NCBI RefSeq assembly: GCF_000378725.1
Contig: NZ_KB900368.1
Location: 205,398-269,397 of the forward strand
Length of the DNA stretch: 64,000 nt
Reading direction: 5' to 3'
Origin: Peptoniphilus lacrimalis DSM 7455
GTDB lineage: Bacteria; Bacillota; Clostridia; Tissierellales; Peptoniphilaceae
A program made the translations under genes and the position numbers. Under the pieces are notes generated by a model. That model was not told where the DNA came from, did not search any database, and saw only the letters and a program-made list of their open reading frames with translations. Of this stretch, positions 17,502 through 26,371 are shown piece by piece. Position 1 is the first letter of the stretch. Each line of letters begins with the position of its first letter.

Positions 17502-20137
17502 CTATTTTTAATCTGTCCTATATTTTCCTCAATTTTCTTAATTATTTGTGAATATTTTTCAATCTTAGCTTTTTCTTCATCAACTAATTTTTGAGGTGCT
17601 TTTTCAACAAAGCCCTTATTATTTAACTTTCCTTGTGCCCTTTTCATTTCAGATTGAGCATCCTTTAATTCTTTTTCTAGTCTTTGAAGCTCCTTATCAA
17701 AATCTATCAAATCTTTTAAAGGTAGTAAAATTTCTGCCTTGTCAAGTACTATAGTAACCTGATCCTTATTTTTTAAACTTTCATCGTTTGTAACAGTAAT
17801 AGATTTTGCATAGGCAAGGTTTATAAGTTGACCTTGATTTCTTTGGAAAATATCTCTTATCTTTTCATCCTTAGTGAAAATTATAGTGTTAGCCTTTCTT
17901 GAATTTTCAATATTCATATTAGACCTTGTGTTTCTGATATTTTTGATTGCATTTTCAATATATTCAATCGCATCTTCTTCAGCTTGGAAATTAAATTCTT
18001 CCTTATATTTTGGCCAATCAGCAACAATCAAAGCAGATTTTCTTTGAGGCAGGGTTTGCCAAATTTCTTCTGTTATAAAAGGCATGAAAGGATGAAGAAG
18101 TTTTAAAATATTTTCCAAAACAAATAATAAAACTTTTTGTGTATTTGTCTTTTGACCTTCAGAATATAAAACAGGCTTAACCATTTCTATATACCAGTCG
18201 CAGAAATCTGACCAAATAAAGTCATAAATATCTGCAGCAGCAAGTCCAATTTCATACTTGTCAATTTTTTCAGTTATTGATTTTATGGTCTTTTCTAATT
18301 TAGAAATTATCCACTTATCTTGATCTTGAAGTTCATCTATAAGAAAATTAGAATCAGAAATATCATCAGATAAATTCATCATTATAAATCTTGTAGCATT
18401 CCAAAGCTTGTTGGCAAAATTTCTTGATGATTCAACACGCTTTATATAAAATCTCATGTCATTTCCTGGAGTATTTCCTGTAACTAAAGTAAATCTAAGT
18501 GCATCTGCACCATATTCGTCAATAATATCAAGTGGGTCTATGCCGTTACCTAAAGATTTTGACATTTTTCTTCCCAATTCATCTCTAACAAGACCATTTA
18601 AAAGTACATCTTTAAAGGGTAGTTGTCCCATTTGTTCAAGAGAAGAAAATACCATTCTTATAACCCAGAAGAAAATAATATCGTAGCCAGTTACCAAAAC
18701 ATCTGTTGGGAAGAAATAATCTAAATCTTCAGTTTTTTGGGGCCAGCCTAGGGTTGAAAATGGCCACAAAGCAGATGAAAACCATGTATCAAGTGTATCT
18801 TCATCTTGAGTGAAAGTTTTTTTATTATACTCTTCTTTTCCGTTTGGATCTTCTAAGGAAACTATATAATTTCCATCTTGATCATACCACACAGGAAGTC
18901 TGTGTCCCCACCAAAGTTGTCTTGAAATATTCCAATCACGAATATTTAAAAGCCAATTTTCATAAATTTTTCCAAATCTTTGAGGAACAATATTCAATTC
19001 ACCATTTCTATAAGCTTCAAGAGCAGGTTTTGCTAGTGGTTCCATTTTTACAAACCATTGCTTAGAAATTAATGGTTCAATAACACTATTACATCTTGAG
19101 CAATGACCAACTGCATTGTGGTGCTTTTTCTTGCCTATATAAAATCCCTTTTCTTTAAAATCTTCAATTATTTTTTCCCTAGCAGCAAATCTTTCCATGC
19201 CGCTATATTTTCCAGCATTTTCATTTAAATGACCATCATCTGTCATAATTTTTAACTGACCAAGTTCATGTCTTTTACCAACTTCAAAATCGTTGGGGTC
19301 ATGGGATGGAGTAATTTTTACAGCCCCTGAACCAAATTCCATATCAACATATTCATCTGCTATTATTGGAATCAACCTGTCATCCATTACTGGAATTTTT
19401 ACTTTTTTACCAATCAAATCCTTATATCTATCATCATTGGGATTTACAGCTATTGCCAAGTCCCCAGGAATTGTTTCTGGTCTTGTAGTGGCAATTTCTA
19501 TTCCGCCTTTTCCATCTTCAAAAGGATAAGTGAAATACCAAATTTCTCCATCATGTTCAATATGGTCAACTTCAGCATCAGAAATAGAAGTCTTGCATGA
19601 CGGACACCAATTAATAATTCTTGAACCACGATATATTAAACCTTTATTATATAGTTCAACAAAAACTTGACCTACAGCCCTAGACAAAGTTTCATCAAGA
19701 GTAAATCTTTCACGAGTCCAATCGCAAGATGCACCCAATTTTCTGAATTGTTTTTTTATGTTTCCGCCATATTCATGAGTCCAAGCCCAAGCTTCATCTA
19801 AAAATTTTTCTCTGCCTAAATCCTCTTTTTCCTTGCCTTCTGATCTAATTTTTGCAACAACTTTAGCCTCAGTAGAAATTGATGCGTGGTCTGTTCCTGG
19901 AAGCCAAAGGGCACTATAACCTTGCATTCTTTTTGCACGAATCAATATATCTTGAATTGTTCCATTTAAAGCATGCCCCATATGAAGATTTCCTGTTACA
20001 TTTGGCGGTGGCATAACAATAGAATAAGGTTTTTTATCCTTATCAACTTCAGCCACAAAGTAATCATTTTTCATCCAATAATCATAAATATTTTCTTCAA
20101 AATCCTTAGGATTGTAAACTTTACTTAATTCTTTCAT
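17498..20137 (-). CDS. valS: Valyl-tRNA synthetase
   Basis: 879 residues from the ATG at 20135-20137, preceded by AAGGAG. A longer frame to 20194 begins inside the T-box terminator region and was not used. HIGH-type motif PPPNVTGNLHMGHAL near residue 42, KMSKSLGNG near 520, and a C-terminal coiled-coil tail (LQRLEKELKDAQSEMKRAQG) typical of ValRS. It charges tRNA-Val. Expression is controlled by the T-box leader upstream, which also governs the four downstream genes through overlapping reading frames. Confidence 0.97.
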   Translation of the reverse strand: MKELSKVYNPKDFEENIYDYWMKNDYFVAEVDKDKKPYSIVMPPPNVTGNLHMGHALNGTIQDILIRAKRMQGYSALWLPGTDHASISTEAKVVAKIRSEGKEKEDLGREKFLDEAWAWTHEYGGNIKKQFRKLGASCDWTRERFTLDETLSRAVGQVFVELYNKGLIYRGSRIINWCPSCKTSISDAEVDHIEHDGEIWYFTYPFEDGKGGIEIATTRPETIPGDLAIAVNPNDDRYKDLIGKKVKIPVMDDRLIPIIADEYVDMEFGSGAVKITPSHDPNDFEVGKRHELGQLKIMTDDGHLNENAGKYSGMERFAAREKIIEDFKEKGFYIGKKKHHNAVGHCSRCNSVIEPLISKQWFVKMEPLAKPALEAYRNGELNIVPQRFGKIYENWLLNIRDWNISRQLWWGHRLPVWYDQDGNYIVSLEDPNGKEEYNKKTFTQDEDTLDTWFSSALWPFSTLGWPQKTEDLDYFFPTDVLVTGYDIIFFWVIRMVFSSLEQMGQLPFKDVLLNGLVRDELGRKMSKSLGNGIDPLDIIDEYGADALRFTLVTGNTPGNDMRFYIKRVESSRNFANKLWNATRFIMMNLSDDISDSNFLIDELQDQDKWIISKLEKTIKSITEKIDKYEIGLAAADIYDFIWSDFCDWYIEMVKPVLYSEGQKTNTQKVLLFVLENILKLLHPFMPFITEEIWQTLPQRKSALIVADWPKYKEEFNFQAEEDAIEYIENAIKNIRNTRSNMNIENSRKANTIIFTKDEKIRDIFQRNQGQLINLAYAKSITVTNDESLKNKDQVTIVLDKAEILLPLKDLIDFDKELQRLEKELKDAQSEMKRAQGKLNNKGFVEKAPQKLVDEEKAKIEKYSQIIKKIEENIGQIKNR

Positions 20138-20157
20138 AATTCTCCTTTCAATAAAAA

Positions 20158-20388
20158 AAGTCCTTCGCCCTAAGGACGAAAGACGCGGTACCACCTTAAT
20201 TTTTATTTATTATATAAATAAACTCTCAAAATTTATAACGCTAAATGCGTGATAGACTACTTAATTTCACCTATCAAGACAAAAAAGCTACAATTAAAAA
20301 ATTTCTTTGACAATTTTCACCATCCATGTCTCTCTAAAAAAGAAAAATTCCAACCCTCTTTTTTATAGTCTTATTAAATTAAAAACTT
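20158..20388 (-). promoter_or_regulatory. T-box leader of the valS operon
   Basis: Minus strand. The T-box core GGTGGTACCGCG lies at 20184-20195. It is followed by an 11-bp terminator hairpin (GTCTTTCGTCC / GGGCGAAGGAC, loop TTA) and seven T at about 20153-20159. Upstream lie the stem I elements AGAGAG and GATGGTG, and a small hairpin ACGC-ATTTA-GCGT. Uncharged tRNA should bind and form the antiterminator. A GTC in the stretch AAGTAGTCTATCA is a candidate valine specifier, but I could not fold stem I reliably, so the specificity rests on the downstream gene. Confidence 0.92.
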
Positions 20389-20394
20389 AAAAAT

Positions 20395-20422
20395 ATTATA
20401 TTATAATATATGTTTTTGTCAA
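20395..20422 (-). promoter_or_regulatory. Strong promoter of the valS T-box operon
   Basis: Minus strand: consensus TTGACA at 20417-20422 and TATAAT at 20395-20400 with a 16-base spacer. The interval from here to the trpS stop (20423-20595) shows no further recognisable feature apart from a weak A/T-only hairpin. Confidence 0.85.
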
Positions 20423-20595
20423 ACATTAATTAAATAAATAATGATTTAAAAAAACTTTTCATACACTATAAGAAAAAAATCCCTTTTATTCCCATAGAAA
20501 AAGTTACACTTACCCTAGTTGGATTTTTTGAAAATACCACCAAAAATAAAAATACAGATGATATTTTTATAAAAATTAACCTAAATTATAAAATT

Positions 20596-21585
20596 TTATC
20601 TTTCTATAAAACCAACTTTTTTGTAAACTTTTCTCAAAGTTTTATTTGCAAGATATGAGGCTTTTTCAGCTCCTTCTCTGTAGACTTTTTCAAGATATGA
20701 CTTATCTTCTCTTATATCTTTAAATCTCTGTCTGATAGGTCTTAAAGAATCCACAACAAGTTCAGCTAATTCATCTTTAAATACCCCATAACCTTGATCT
20801 TTATACTTTTCCACAATTTCATCAGCTTTTAAGTTAGAAAAAGATGCGTAAATATCTATTAAATTTTTAAGCCCCTTTTGTTCATCACAATATCTGAAAG
20901 TGCCGAGAGAATCTGTTACAGCTTTTTTAATTTTCTTTCTTGTTTGATTTTCATCTTCTATTAGTAGTATAAAACCATCTTTATTTGCATCAGACTTTGA
21001 CATTTTTGAAGTTGGATCTTGCAAAGACATTATTCTACCTCCAACTTTTGCAGGAAGTATTTCAGGAACTGTAAAAGTTTCAGAATATCTGTGATTAAAT
21101 CTTTGTGCAATATCTCTTGTAATTTCAAGATGTTGTCTTTGGTCTTCACCTACTGGTACATAGGAAGTTTGATATAATAAAATATCAGCAGCCATAAGAA
21201 CAGGATAATTTAAAAGACCAGCTTGAACTTCTTTTACTTTTTGAGATTTTGACTTAAATTGAGTCATCCTTTGAAGTTGACCAAGACCTGTCATTGTATT
21301 TAAAACCCATGCAAGTTCAGTATGAGCCGGAACATGAGATTGAATATATATTATTGATTTTTCAGGGTCAAGTCCACAAGCTAGATATAAAGCAATTAAA
21401 TCTAAGGTATTTTTTCTCAAATCCTTTGGCACTTGGGCGACAGTTATGGCATGAAGATCGGCTATGCAATAAAGACATAAATAATCATCTTGCAGACCCA
21501 TAAAATTTCTCAAAGCTCCAATATAATTACCTATAGTAAGTTGACCAGATGGCTGAATACCACTATATACAATTTTTTTATCCAT
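20596..21585 (-). CDS. trpS: Tryptophanyl-tRNA synthetase
   Basis: 329 residues. Start YSGIQPSGQLTIGNYIGAL carries the class Ic HIGH-equivalent, KMSKSDAN near residue 196 is the KMSKS loop, and GEDQRQHLEITRDIAQRFN is characteristic of bacterial TrpRS. It charges tRNA-Trp. It overlaps the CPBP protease gene by 8 bases and ends a three-gene unit (amidohydrolase, CPBP, trpS). No T-box precedes it directly. Confidence 0.97.
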   Translation of the reverse strand: MDKKIVYSGIQPSGQLTIGNYIGALRNFMGLQDDYLCLYCIADLHAITVAQVPKDLRKNTLDLIALYLACGLDPEKSIIYIQSHVPAHTELAWVLNTMTGLGQLQRMTQFKSKSQKVKEVQAGLLNYPVLMAADILLYQTSYVPVGEDQRQHLEITRDIAQRFNHRYSETFTVPEILPAKVGGRIMSLQDPTSKMSKSDANKDGFILLIEDENQTRKKIKKAVTDSLGTFRYCDEQKGLKNLIDIYASFSNLKADEIVEKYKDQGYGVFKDELAELVVDSLRPIRQRFKDIREDKSYLEKVYREGAEKASYLANKTLRKVYKKVGFIER

Positions 21586-22432
21586 TTTCTATTCCTCTTT
21601 TCTTATAAAAATAAAAATATAAAATACTTACAAACAAAATAATACAAACAAGAAAAGTCCCTTCAGGTCCATAAATTCCTCCAAGAGCCTTTTTATTTAT
21701 AAAATTAAAAGTAAAAAGATGCTTCATATCCCCGAGGCCCGAAACAGGCAGTCCATAAACTATACCCATTGTAAAATTCCATGCACTGTGAGCCCCACAG
21801 GTGAAAAGCAAATTTTCAGTTTTTAATAGCATTATTCCATATAAAATACCAACAAGCATAGTGTTTGTAGTGGAAACAAGTGTTACGCCAGGGTTTGCCA
21901 AATGAAGAAGACCAAATAAGATTGCAGGGACAAACAAGGCAATTTTTGTAGAAAACTTTTCTGATAGATATTTCATTAAAAGTCCTCTAACTAAAAATTC
22001 TTCACTTGTTGATTGGATAATAAATCCAATTAAATACAAAATAAAATAAATATTTAATATATCTTTATTTACAGATTTAAAAGATACATTAGCTAGGGCT
22101 AAGTTAATTATTAGGAAAATACTTATCTGAATAAAGCCCAATAAAAATCCTTTGGAAAAATAAGCAAAAGATTTTTCTTTTTTTATCCAAACATAGGCTA
22201 ATGATTTTTTCCAAATAAATTTAAGAAAAATTAAGCCTGCCAAAAGCTCACCAAGAGTTGATAACAATAAAATAATCATTTTATTTTCTAATAATATCTT
22301 TTCATTTGTAAAAAGCTTAAAAGCAGAGGAAAAAACTAAAGAAAAAACTCTTGTCAATAAAATTATCAGTACAAATATAATGATAAAAGAACCTATAAAG
22401 CTAAAAATTCCTTTTTTATTTATTTTTCTCAT
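21578..22432 (-). CDS. CPBP-family intramembrane metalloprotease
   Basis: 284 residues with about seven to eight hydrophobic segments. The Abi/CPBP motifs are present: STSEEFLVRGLLMKYL (EExxxR-type), FGLLHLANPG (HxxxN) and a later His in CGAHSAWN. Family members include Rce1-like prenyl proteases and bacteriocin self-immunity proteins; the substrate here is unknown. Coupled to both neighbours by 4- and 8-base overlaps. Confidence 0.87.
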   Translation of the reverse strand: MRKINKKGIFSFIGSFIIIFVLIILLTRVFSLVFSSAFKLFTNEKILLENKMIILLLSTLGELLAGLIFLKFIWKKSLAYVWIKKEKSFAYFSKGFLLGFIQISIFLIINLALANVSFKSVNKDILNIYFILYLIGFIIQSTSEEFLVRGLLMKYLSEKFSTKIALFVPAILFGLLHLANPGVTLVSTTNTMLVGILYGIMLLKTENLLFTCGAHSAWNFTMGIVYGLPVSGLGDMKHLFTFNFINKKALGGIYGPEGTFLVCIILFVSILYFYFYKKRGIENG

Positions 22433-23709
22433 CTTTTAACCAATTCTTCAAAGTGTCTATTAACTTCGAATTTAATCCTTTCTTCATCAAGATTTACAAG
22501 CTCTCTATTTCTCATAACAAACTTGCCATCACAAAGTACATCCCTAACATCCTCAGCAGTTGCAGAATAAACAAGAGCATTAATCAAATTATTTTTGGGA
22601 GTAAAATTAGATGATTTTAAATTAAAAATTGTCAAATCAGCTAAATAATCTTCTTTGATTAAACCAGCTTTTGAAATTCCCAATGCCCTTTGTCCATTAA
22701 TTGTAGCCATTTTTAAAATTTCAATAGCTTTAACGGCTTGTTCATCCATTTCACGAGCCTTATTTACAATAGCCCCAATGTGCATATCTTGTAGTAAATT
22801 TTGACTGTTATTAGAAGAATCACCATCAGTTCCAATACCCATAATAATATTATTTTTAAGTAGCTTTTCAACAGGTGTAAAACCACTAGCAAGCTTCAAA
22901 TTTGATGTTGGGTTGTAAATGGGATAAAATTTTTTATCCTTAATCAATGAAATTTCCTCATCTGTAATATGAACACAATGAGCGGCAATCACATGATTAT
23001 CCAAAAGTCCCAAAGAATTTACATAGGAAATTGGTGTCATGCCATGTTCTTTTAAAGAATTTTCCACTTCACCTTTTGTTTCAGAAAGATGTATATTTAT
23101 TATTCCATCAAGATCTTTAGACAAATCAGAAATTTCTCTTAAAAAATTTTCGCTGCAAGTATAAATTGCATGAGGTGCAGGTACAACCTTAATCCTTCCA
23201 TTAGCCTTATTGTGATAATTATTATACAATTCTCTAACTGATTTTAGCTTTTCTTTTCCTTTTCCATCATTATCTGTTAGACCTCTTGTCAGAGTTCCTC
23301 TTATGCCTGATATTATTGTTGCATCACAAACCCTATCCATTTCATAATACATATCACAAAAATTTGTAACACCTGATTTTATATTTTCACAAATAGATAA
23401 AAGAGATGACCAATAAATATCATCAGCAGTAAGCTTATTTTCAATAGGCCAAATTTCATTTTCCAGCCAATCCATAAGTTTTAAATCATCAGCATAATTT
23501 CTAAAATATGACATACCAAGATGAGTATGACCATTTACAAAACCAGGAGTCATAAGTAAAAAGTTTCCGTCAATGACCTCGCTTGCCTTTATTTGGAGGT
23601 TATTTCCGATTTTTTTTATTAAATTTCCCTCAATAAAAATATCGGCACCTTCAATAATTTTTTCATTTTCTAAATCTAAATAATTAATATTTTTATATAA
23701 AATGCTCAT
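22429..23709 (-). CDS. mtaD: Amidohydrolase, 5'-methylthioadenosine/S-adenosylhomocysteine deaminase type
   Basis: 426 residues. The sequence follows the TRZ/ATZ-MtaD pattern: VNGHTHLGMSYFRNYADDL (metal-binding HxH), MDWLENEIWPIENKLT, HLSETKGE, AAHCVH and IGTDGDSSNN (metal Asp). MtaD converts MTA and SAH to inosine derivatives. Related deaminases act on guanine or cytosine analogues, so the substrate is an inference from overall similarity. First gene of an operon with the CPBP protease and trpS. Confidence 0.75.
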   Translation of the reverse strand: MSILYKNINYLDLENEKIIEGADIFIEGNLIKKIGNNLQIKASEVIDGNFLLMTPGFVNGHTHLGMSYFRNYADDLKLMDWLENEIWPIENKLTADDIYWSSLLSICENIKSGVTNFCDMYYEMDRVCDATIISGIRGTLTRGLTDNDGKGKEKLKSVRELYNNYHNKANGRIKVVPAPHAIYTCSENFLREISDLSKDLDGIINIHLSETKGEVENSLKEHGMTPISYVNSLGLLDNHVIAAHCVHITDEEISLIKDKKFYPIYNPTSNLKLASGFTPVEKLLKNNIIMGIGTDGDSSNNSQNLLQDMHIGAIVNKAREMDEQAVKAIEILKMATINGQRALGISKAGLIKEDYLADLTIFNLKSSNFTPKNNLINALVYSATAEDVRDVLCDGKFVMRNRELVNLDEERIKFEVNRHFEELVKR

Positions 23710-23911
23710 TAAATCACCAAAAATATTATAACATGAAAAATTCCCCTATTCATAGAGAATAAGAGAATTTTATAATAATTCAAAATATAAAGGATAGACT
23801 ATAGATTTATTTTTTTCTGTAAACTTAATAAACTTAGCTATTACTTAATAGTTATTTTGAAAAAAGTACAAAATTTTTATATTAATTTAATCAAATGTTA
23901 GCGTAAATTTA

Positions 23912-23940
23912 GAAAAAAAAATCTCGCAATAAATGCGAGA
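23912..23940 (-). terminator. Terminator after the 184-residue hypothetical gene
   Basis: Minus strand TCTCGCA-TTTAT-TGCGAGA followed by eight or more T, starting at the stop codon. Confidence 0.85.
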
Positions 23941-24495
23941 TTAATAATATTTTTCATTGATATAATGGTCTATTATAGACTTTTTTGTTACATTATTGAA
24001 AATTTTTTCTTCAATTAAAACATTTAATAGCCACTTAGCTTTTGAATGAAAAATTGCTTCTTTTTTATTGTTTAAGACTATTTCATAAAGCAGATTTTGT
24101 AAGGCTTTTGATTGACACTTAATGTAATATGCATCCATGTCTTTAAATTCTTCTATTTTTAAAATAGATAGAACCGATTTGTCTTTTTCATGATAAAATT
24201 TATTTGCCAAGTTTAAATAATAATTATAGTATTTTTGGTGTTTTTTTGTATTATAGACATCTCTTGACAAAGCTTTATAATATTTTGCCATAACATTGAA
24301 ATACTGGTAATTATACATTCCCTTTTCATATGAATCCACTTTTATATAGGGCGTCATATTTCTTAGCACAAGGTAATCAAAATTTCTTTTTATAAATTCT
24401 TTTTTGTTTAAATCACCTTGCGAGTACTGCATAATCAAGTAAGATCTATGCTCAAAAAAATCTTCAAATACTCCATTTCTTTCTGATAACCTCAC
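23941..24495 (-). CDS. Hypothetical protein, helical
   Basis: 184 residues from a GTG at 24493-24495 with AGGA six bases upstream. The composition is Tyr-, Lys- and Asn-rich and mostly helical, with HRSYLIMQYSQGDLNKKEFIKRNF near the start and no signal or membrane segment. I recognise no catalytic motif; similar proteins may be a lineage-specific family of unknown function. It is the last gene of a run (radical SAM, P-loop protein, 27-residue peptide, this gene) and is closed by a terminator. Confidence 0.75.
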   Translation of the reverse strand: MRLSERNGVFEDFFEHRSYLIMQYSQGDLNKKEFIKRNFDYLVLRNMTPYIKVDSYEKGMYNYQYFNVMAKYYKALSRDVYNTKKHQKYYNYYLNLANKFYHEKDKSVLSILKIEEFKDMDAYYIKCQSKALQNLLYEIVLNNKKEAIFHSKAKWLLNVLIEEKIFNNVTKKSIIDHYINEKYY

Positions 24496-24503
24496 AATAA
24501 ATC

Positions 24504-24587
24504 CTATCTAAAAGAAAATGCTATTGGTATCAGCATGGATAACACAATTATAGCTACTAAAACTCTTGTTATAAATTTTTGATTCAC
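24504..24587 (-). CDS. 27-residue membrane peptide
   Basis: GTG start at 24585-24587, stop TAG at 24504-24506. The peptide begins MNQKFITRVL and continues as one hydrophobic segment (VAIIVLSMLIPIAFSF) ending in Arg. AGGTG lies six bases upstream, overlapping the stop codon of the P-loop gene, and the next gene starts 8 bases after the stop with its own AGGA. The size, basic N-terminus and single helix recall tiny membrane miniproteins such as Prli42 of Listeria, but this is a resemblance of shape only. Too short for standard gene calling. Confidence 0.6.
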   Translation of the reverse strand: MNQKFITRVLVAIIVLSMLIPIAFSFR

Positions 24588-24596
24588 CTTTTACAC

Positions 24597-25022
24597 CTAC
24601 ATCGCCTTAACTTCGTAAGCATTTTTTGCTAGAACTTCTGACATATCTTCCATTGTATAATCAACATTTATATAAATTTCCTTTTGTTCTATATCTGGAA
24701 TCTTTGATAATTTAGAAAGCATATATTCCAAATCTTCGATATTTAAGTGAAGAACTTTATATATTCCGTCAATATAAATTTTGTGAAGGTCATAGTCCAT
24801 TGCTAGAAGTCCACAAATAAAACCGTAAAAGGATTCAACATTATTAAGTCTGTAATCTGTTGCGTTTATAAGTCTTACATTGTAATCAAGGCTAAAAATA
24901 TGGTCATCATCAACTTCTACAAAAGCTATGTTTGAATCGTCCTTTTTCATATCTTCATTTGCATTTTCTATCAGCCATCTTGTTTTTCCTGAGCCTTTTG
25001 CTCCTAAAATATACTTAATCAT
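24597..25022 (-). CDS. P-loop ATP/GTP-binding protein of unknown role
   Basis: 141 residues. The N-terminal MIKYILGAKGSGKTRWLI is a Walker A motif; a candidate Walker B is IYIDGI near residue 83. It is small for a P-loop NTPase and no further domain is visible. It starts 4 bases after the radical SAM gene and is followed by the 27-residue peptide. The role is unknown; nucleotide binding is the only supported property. Confidence 0.75.
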   Translation of the reverse strand: MIKYILGAKGSGKTRWLIENANEDMKKDDSNIAFVEVDDDHIFSLDYNVRLINATDYRLNNVESFYGFICGLLAMDYDLHKIYIDGIYKVLHLNIEDLEYMLSKLSKIPDIEQKEIYINVDYTMEDMSEVLAKNAYEVKAM

Positions 25023-25026
25023 ATAA

Positions 25027-25926
25027 TTAAATCCTCCTCATATCCCCTTGGGTTAAATTTTTTTCTTTCATTTCTTTTACAATATCATCACGGATTTTCC
25101 ACCATGAGGTATTCCAATTGCAGAACAAGGAATTTTCCTCCGGGGCTCTACCGATAATTCTTTCTACAATTATATCACTTTTTAGACTTCTTAAAAAGAG
25201 TATAACTTTTCTTTTATAATCTTCTAAACTAATAGTTTTTATTTTTCCGTCCTCATAGAGCTTACCCATAAGAGTATTTTTAACTATATAAAGGGCGTGA
25301 ATCTTAACTTCATCAACCGACAAAGCTGAAAGAATTTTTGCACATTCATAAACATCTAAATCATCATCCCATGGAAGTCCAATAAGAACGTGAACGCAAA
25401 CTCTAAGACCATGTTTTTTTGCTCTCAAAACACCATCAATAAAATCAGCCAGTCCATGGCCCCTATTTATAATTTTTAGAGTGTGATAATTTACTGTCTG
25501 CAAACCTATCTCTAAAGTTACCATATAATCTTTATTTACTAGTTCCAAAAATTCCAGATGTTCTTTATAAAGACAATCCGGTCTTGTTGAGATACTGACT
25601 CCTACAACATCTTCTACTAAAGATTCATTAATTATTTTTTTAAAACTTTCAATATCCATATAGGTGTTAGTGAAATTTTGAAAATACGATATAAATTTTT
25701 CCGCCTTATATTTTCTTTTCATAATTTCTTTAGCTTGACTTAGCTGTTCTTTTATGGAGCCATCAGTATTTTCAAAGGATCCTCCCTCTTCTCCACAAAA
25801 TATACAACCGCCATAACCACAAGTTCCATCTCTATTTGGACAGGTTAAATTCAGTTTAATGGGTAACTTATAAACTTTTTTGCCGAATTTTCTTTTTAGA
25901 AAATCGCTGTAGGTATTATAAGTCAT
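25027..25926 (-). CDS. YtqA-like radical SAM protein (TIGR01212 type)
   Basis: 299 residues. The cysteine cluster CPNRDGTCGYGGCIFCGEEG near residues 29-48 is the unusual radical SAM motif of the YtqA family. VVGVSISTRPDCL and VTLEIGLQTVNYHT are the following conserved blocks. The family binds 4Fe-4S and S-adenosylmethionine; its substrate is not firmly known. It overlaps bcp by 11 bases. Confidence 0.85.
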   Translation of the reverse strand: MTYNTYSDFLKRKFGKKVYKLPIKLNLTCPNRDGTCGYGGCIFCGEEGGSFENTDGSIKEQLSQAKEIMKRKYKAEKFISYFQNFTNTYMDIESFKKIINESLVEDVVGVSISTRPDCLYKEHLEFLELVNKDYMVTLEIGLQTVNYHTLKIINRGHGLADFIDGVLRAKKHGLRVCVHVLIGLPWDDDLDVYECAKILSALSVDEVKIHALYIVKNTLMGKLYEDGKIKTISLEDYKRKVILFLRSLKSDIIVERIIGRAPEENSLFCNWNTSWWKIRDDIVKEMKEKNLTQGDMRRI

Positions 25927-26371
25927 TTTCCTTTAGATAAATTAAAACATCTGATGCGTGACCTTGGGGCTTTACATCTCTAAATTCTTTAACAAGTTTA
26001 CCATCTTTATTAAAAATAAATGTTGATCTTACAGTTTTTATAACATCTCTTCCACACATTTTGCCAGCTTTTAAAACTTTAAAAGATTCTGCAACTTTTC
26101 TATCAGGGTCTGATAAAAGTTCAACTTTTAAATTATCTTTTTCAATAAAGTTTTTATGAGATTTTATCTTATCCTTACTTATACCAACAACCACTGCACC
26201 TACCTTGTCAAATTCATCTTTTAAATCTGAAAATTCCATAGCTTCAATGGTGCATCCCTTAGTGCTGTCTTTTGGATAAAAATATAAAACTAAGGTTTTT
26301 CCCTTATAATCATCTAAATTTTTAATTTTTCCATCAACTGATTCTAAAGAAAAATTATTCATTGAAATCAT
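25916..26371 (-). CDS. bcp: Thioredoxin-dependent peroxiredoxin Bcp
   Basis: 151 residues. The AhpC/TSA fold with LYFYPKDSTKGCTIEAMEF, in which the single conserved Cys is the peroxidatic residue. It is of Bcp/PrxQ type. KAGKMCGRDVIKTVRSTFIF carries a second Cys. It reduces peroxides with thioredoxin, a useful activity for an anaerobe exposed to oxygen. It overlaps the DUF1292 gene by 17 bases. Confidence 0.92.
   Translation of the reverse strand: MISMNNFSLESVDGKIKNLDDYKGKTLVLYFYPKDSTKGCTIEAMEFSDLKDEFDKVGAVVVGISKDKIKSHKNFIEKDNLKVELLSDPDRKVAESFKVLKAGKMCGRDVIKTVRSTFIFNKDGKLVKEFRDVKPQGHASDVLIYLKENDL

Noticed and set aside
20138..20194. N-terminal extension of valS
   Set aside because: It would be translated from inside the T-box terminator and lacks a ribosome-binding site; the ATG at 20137 has AAGGAG.
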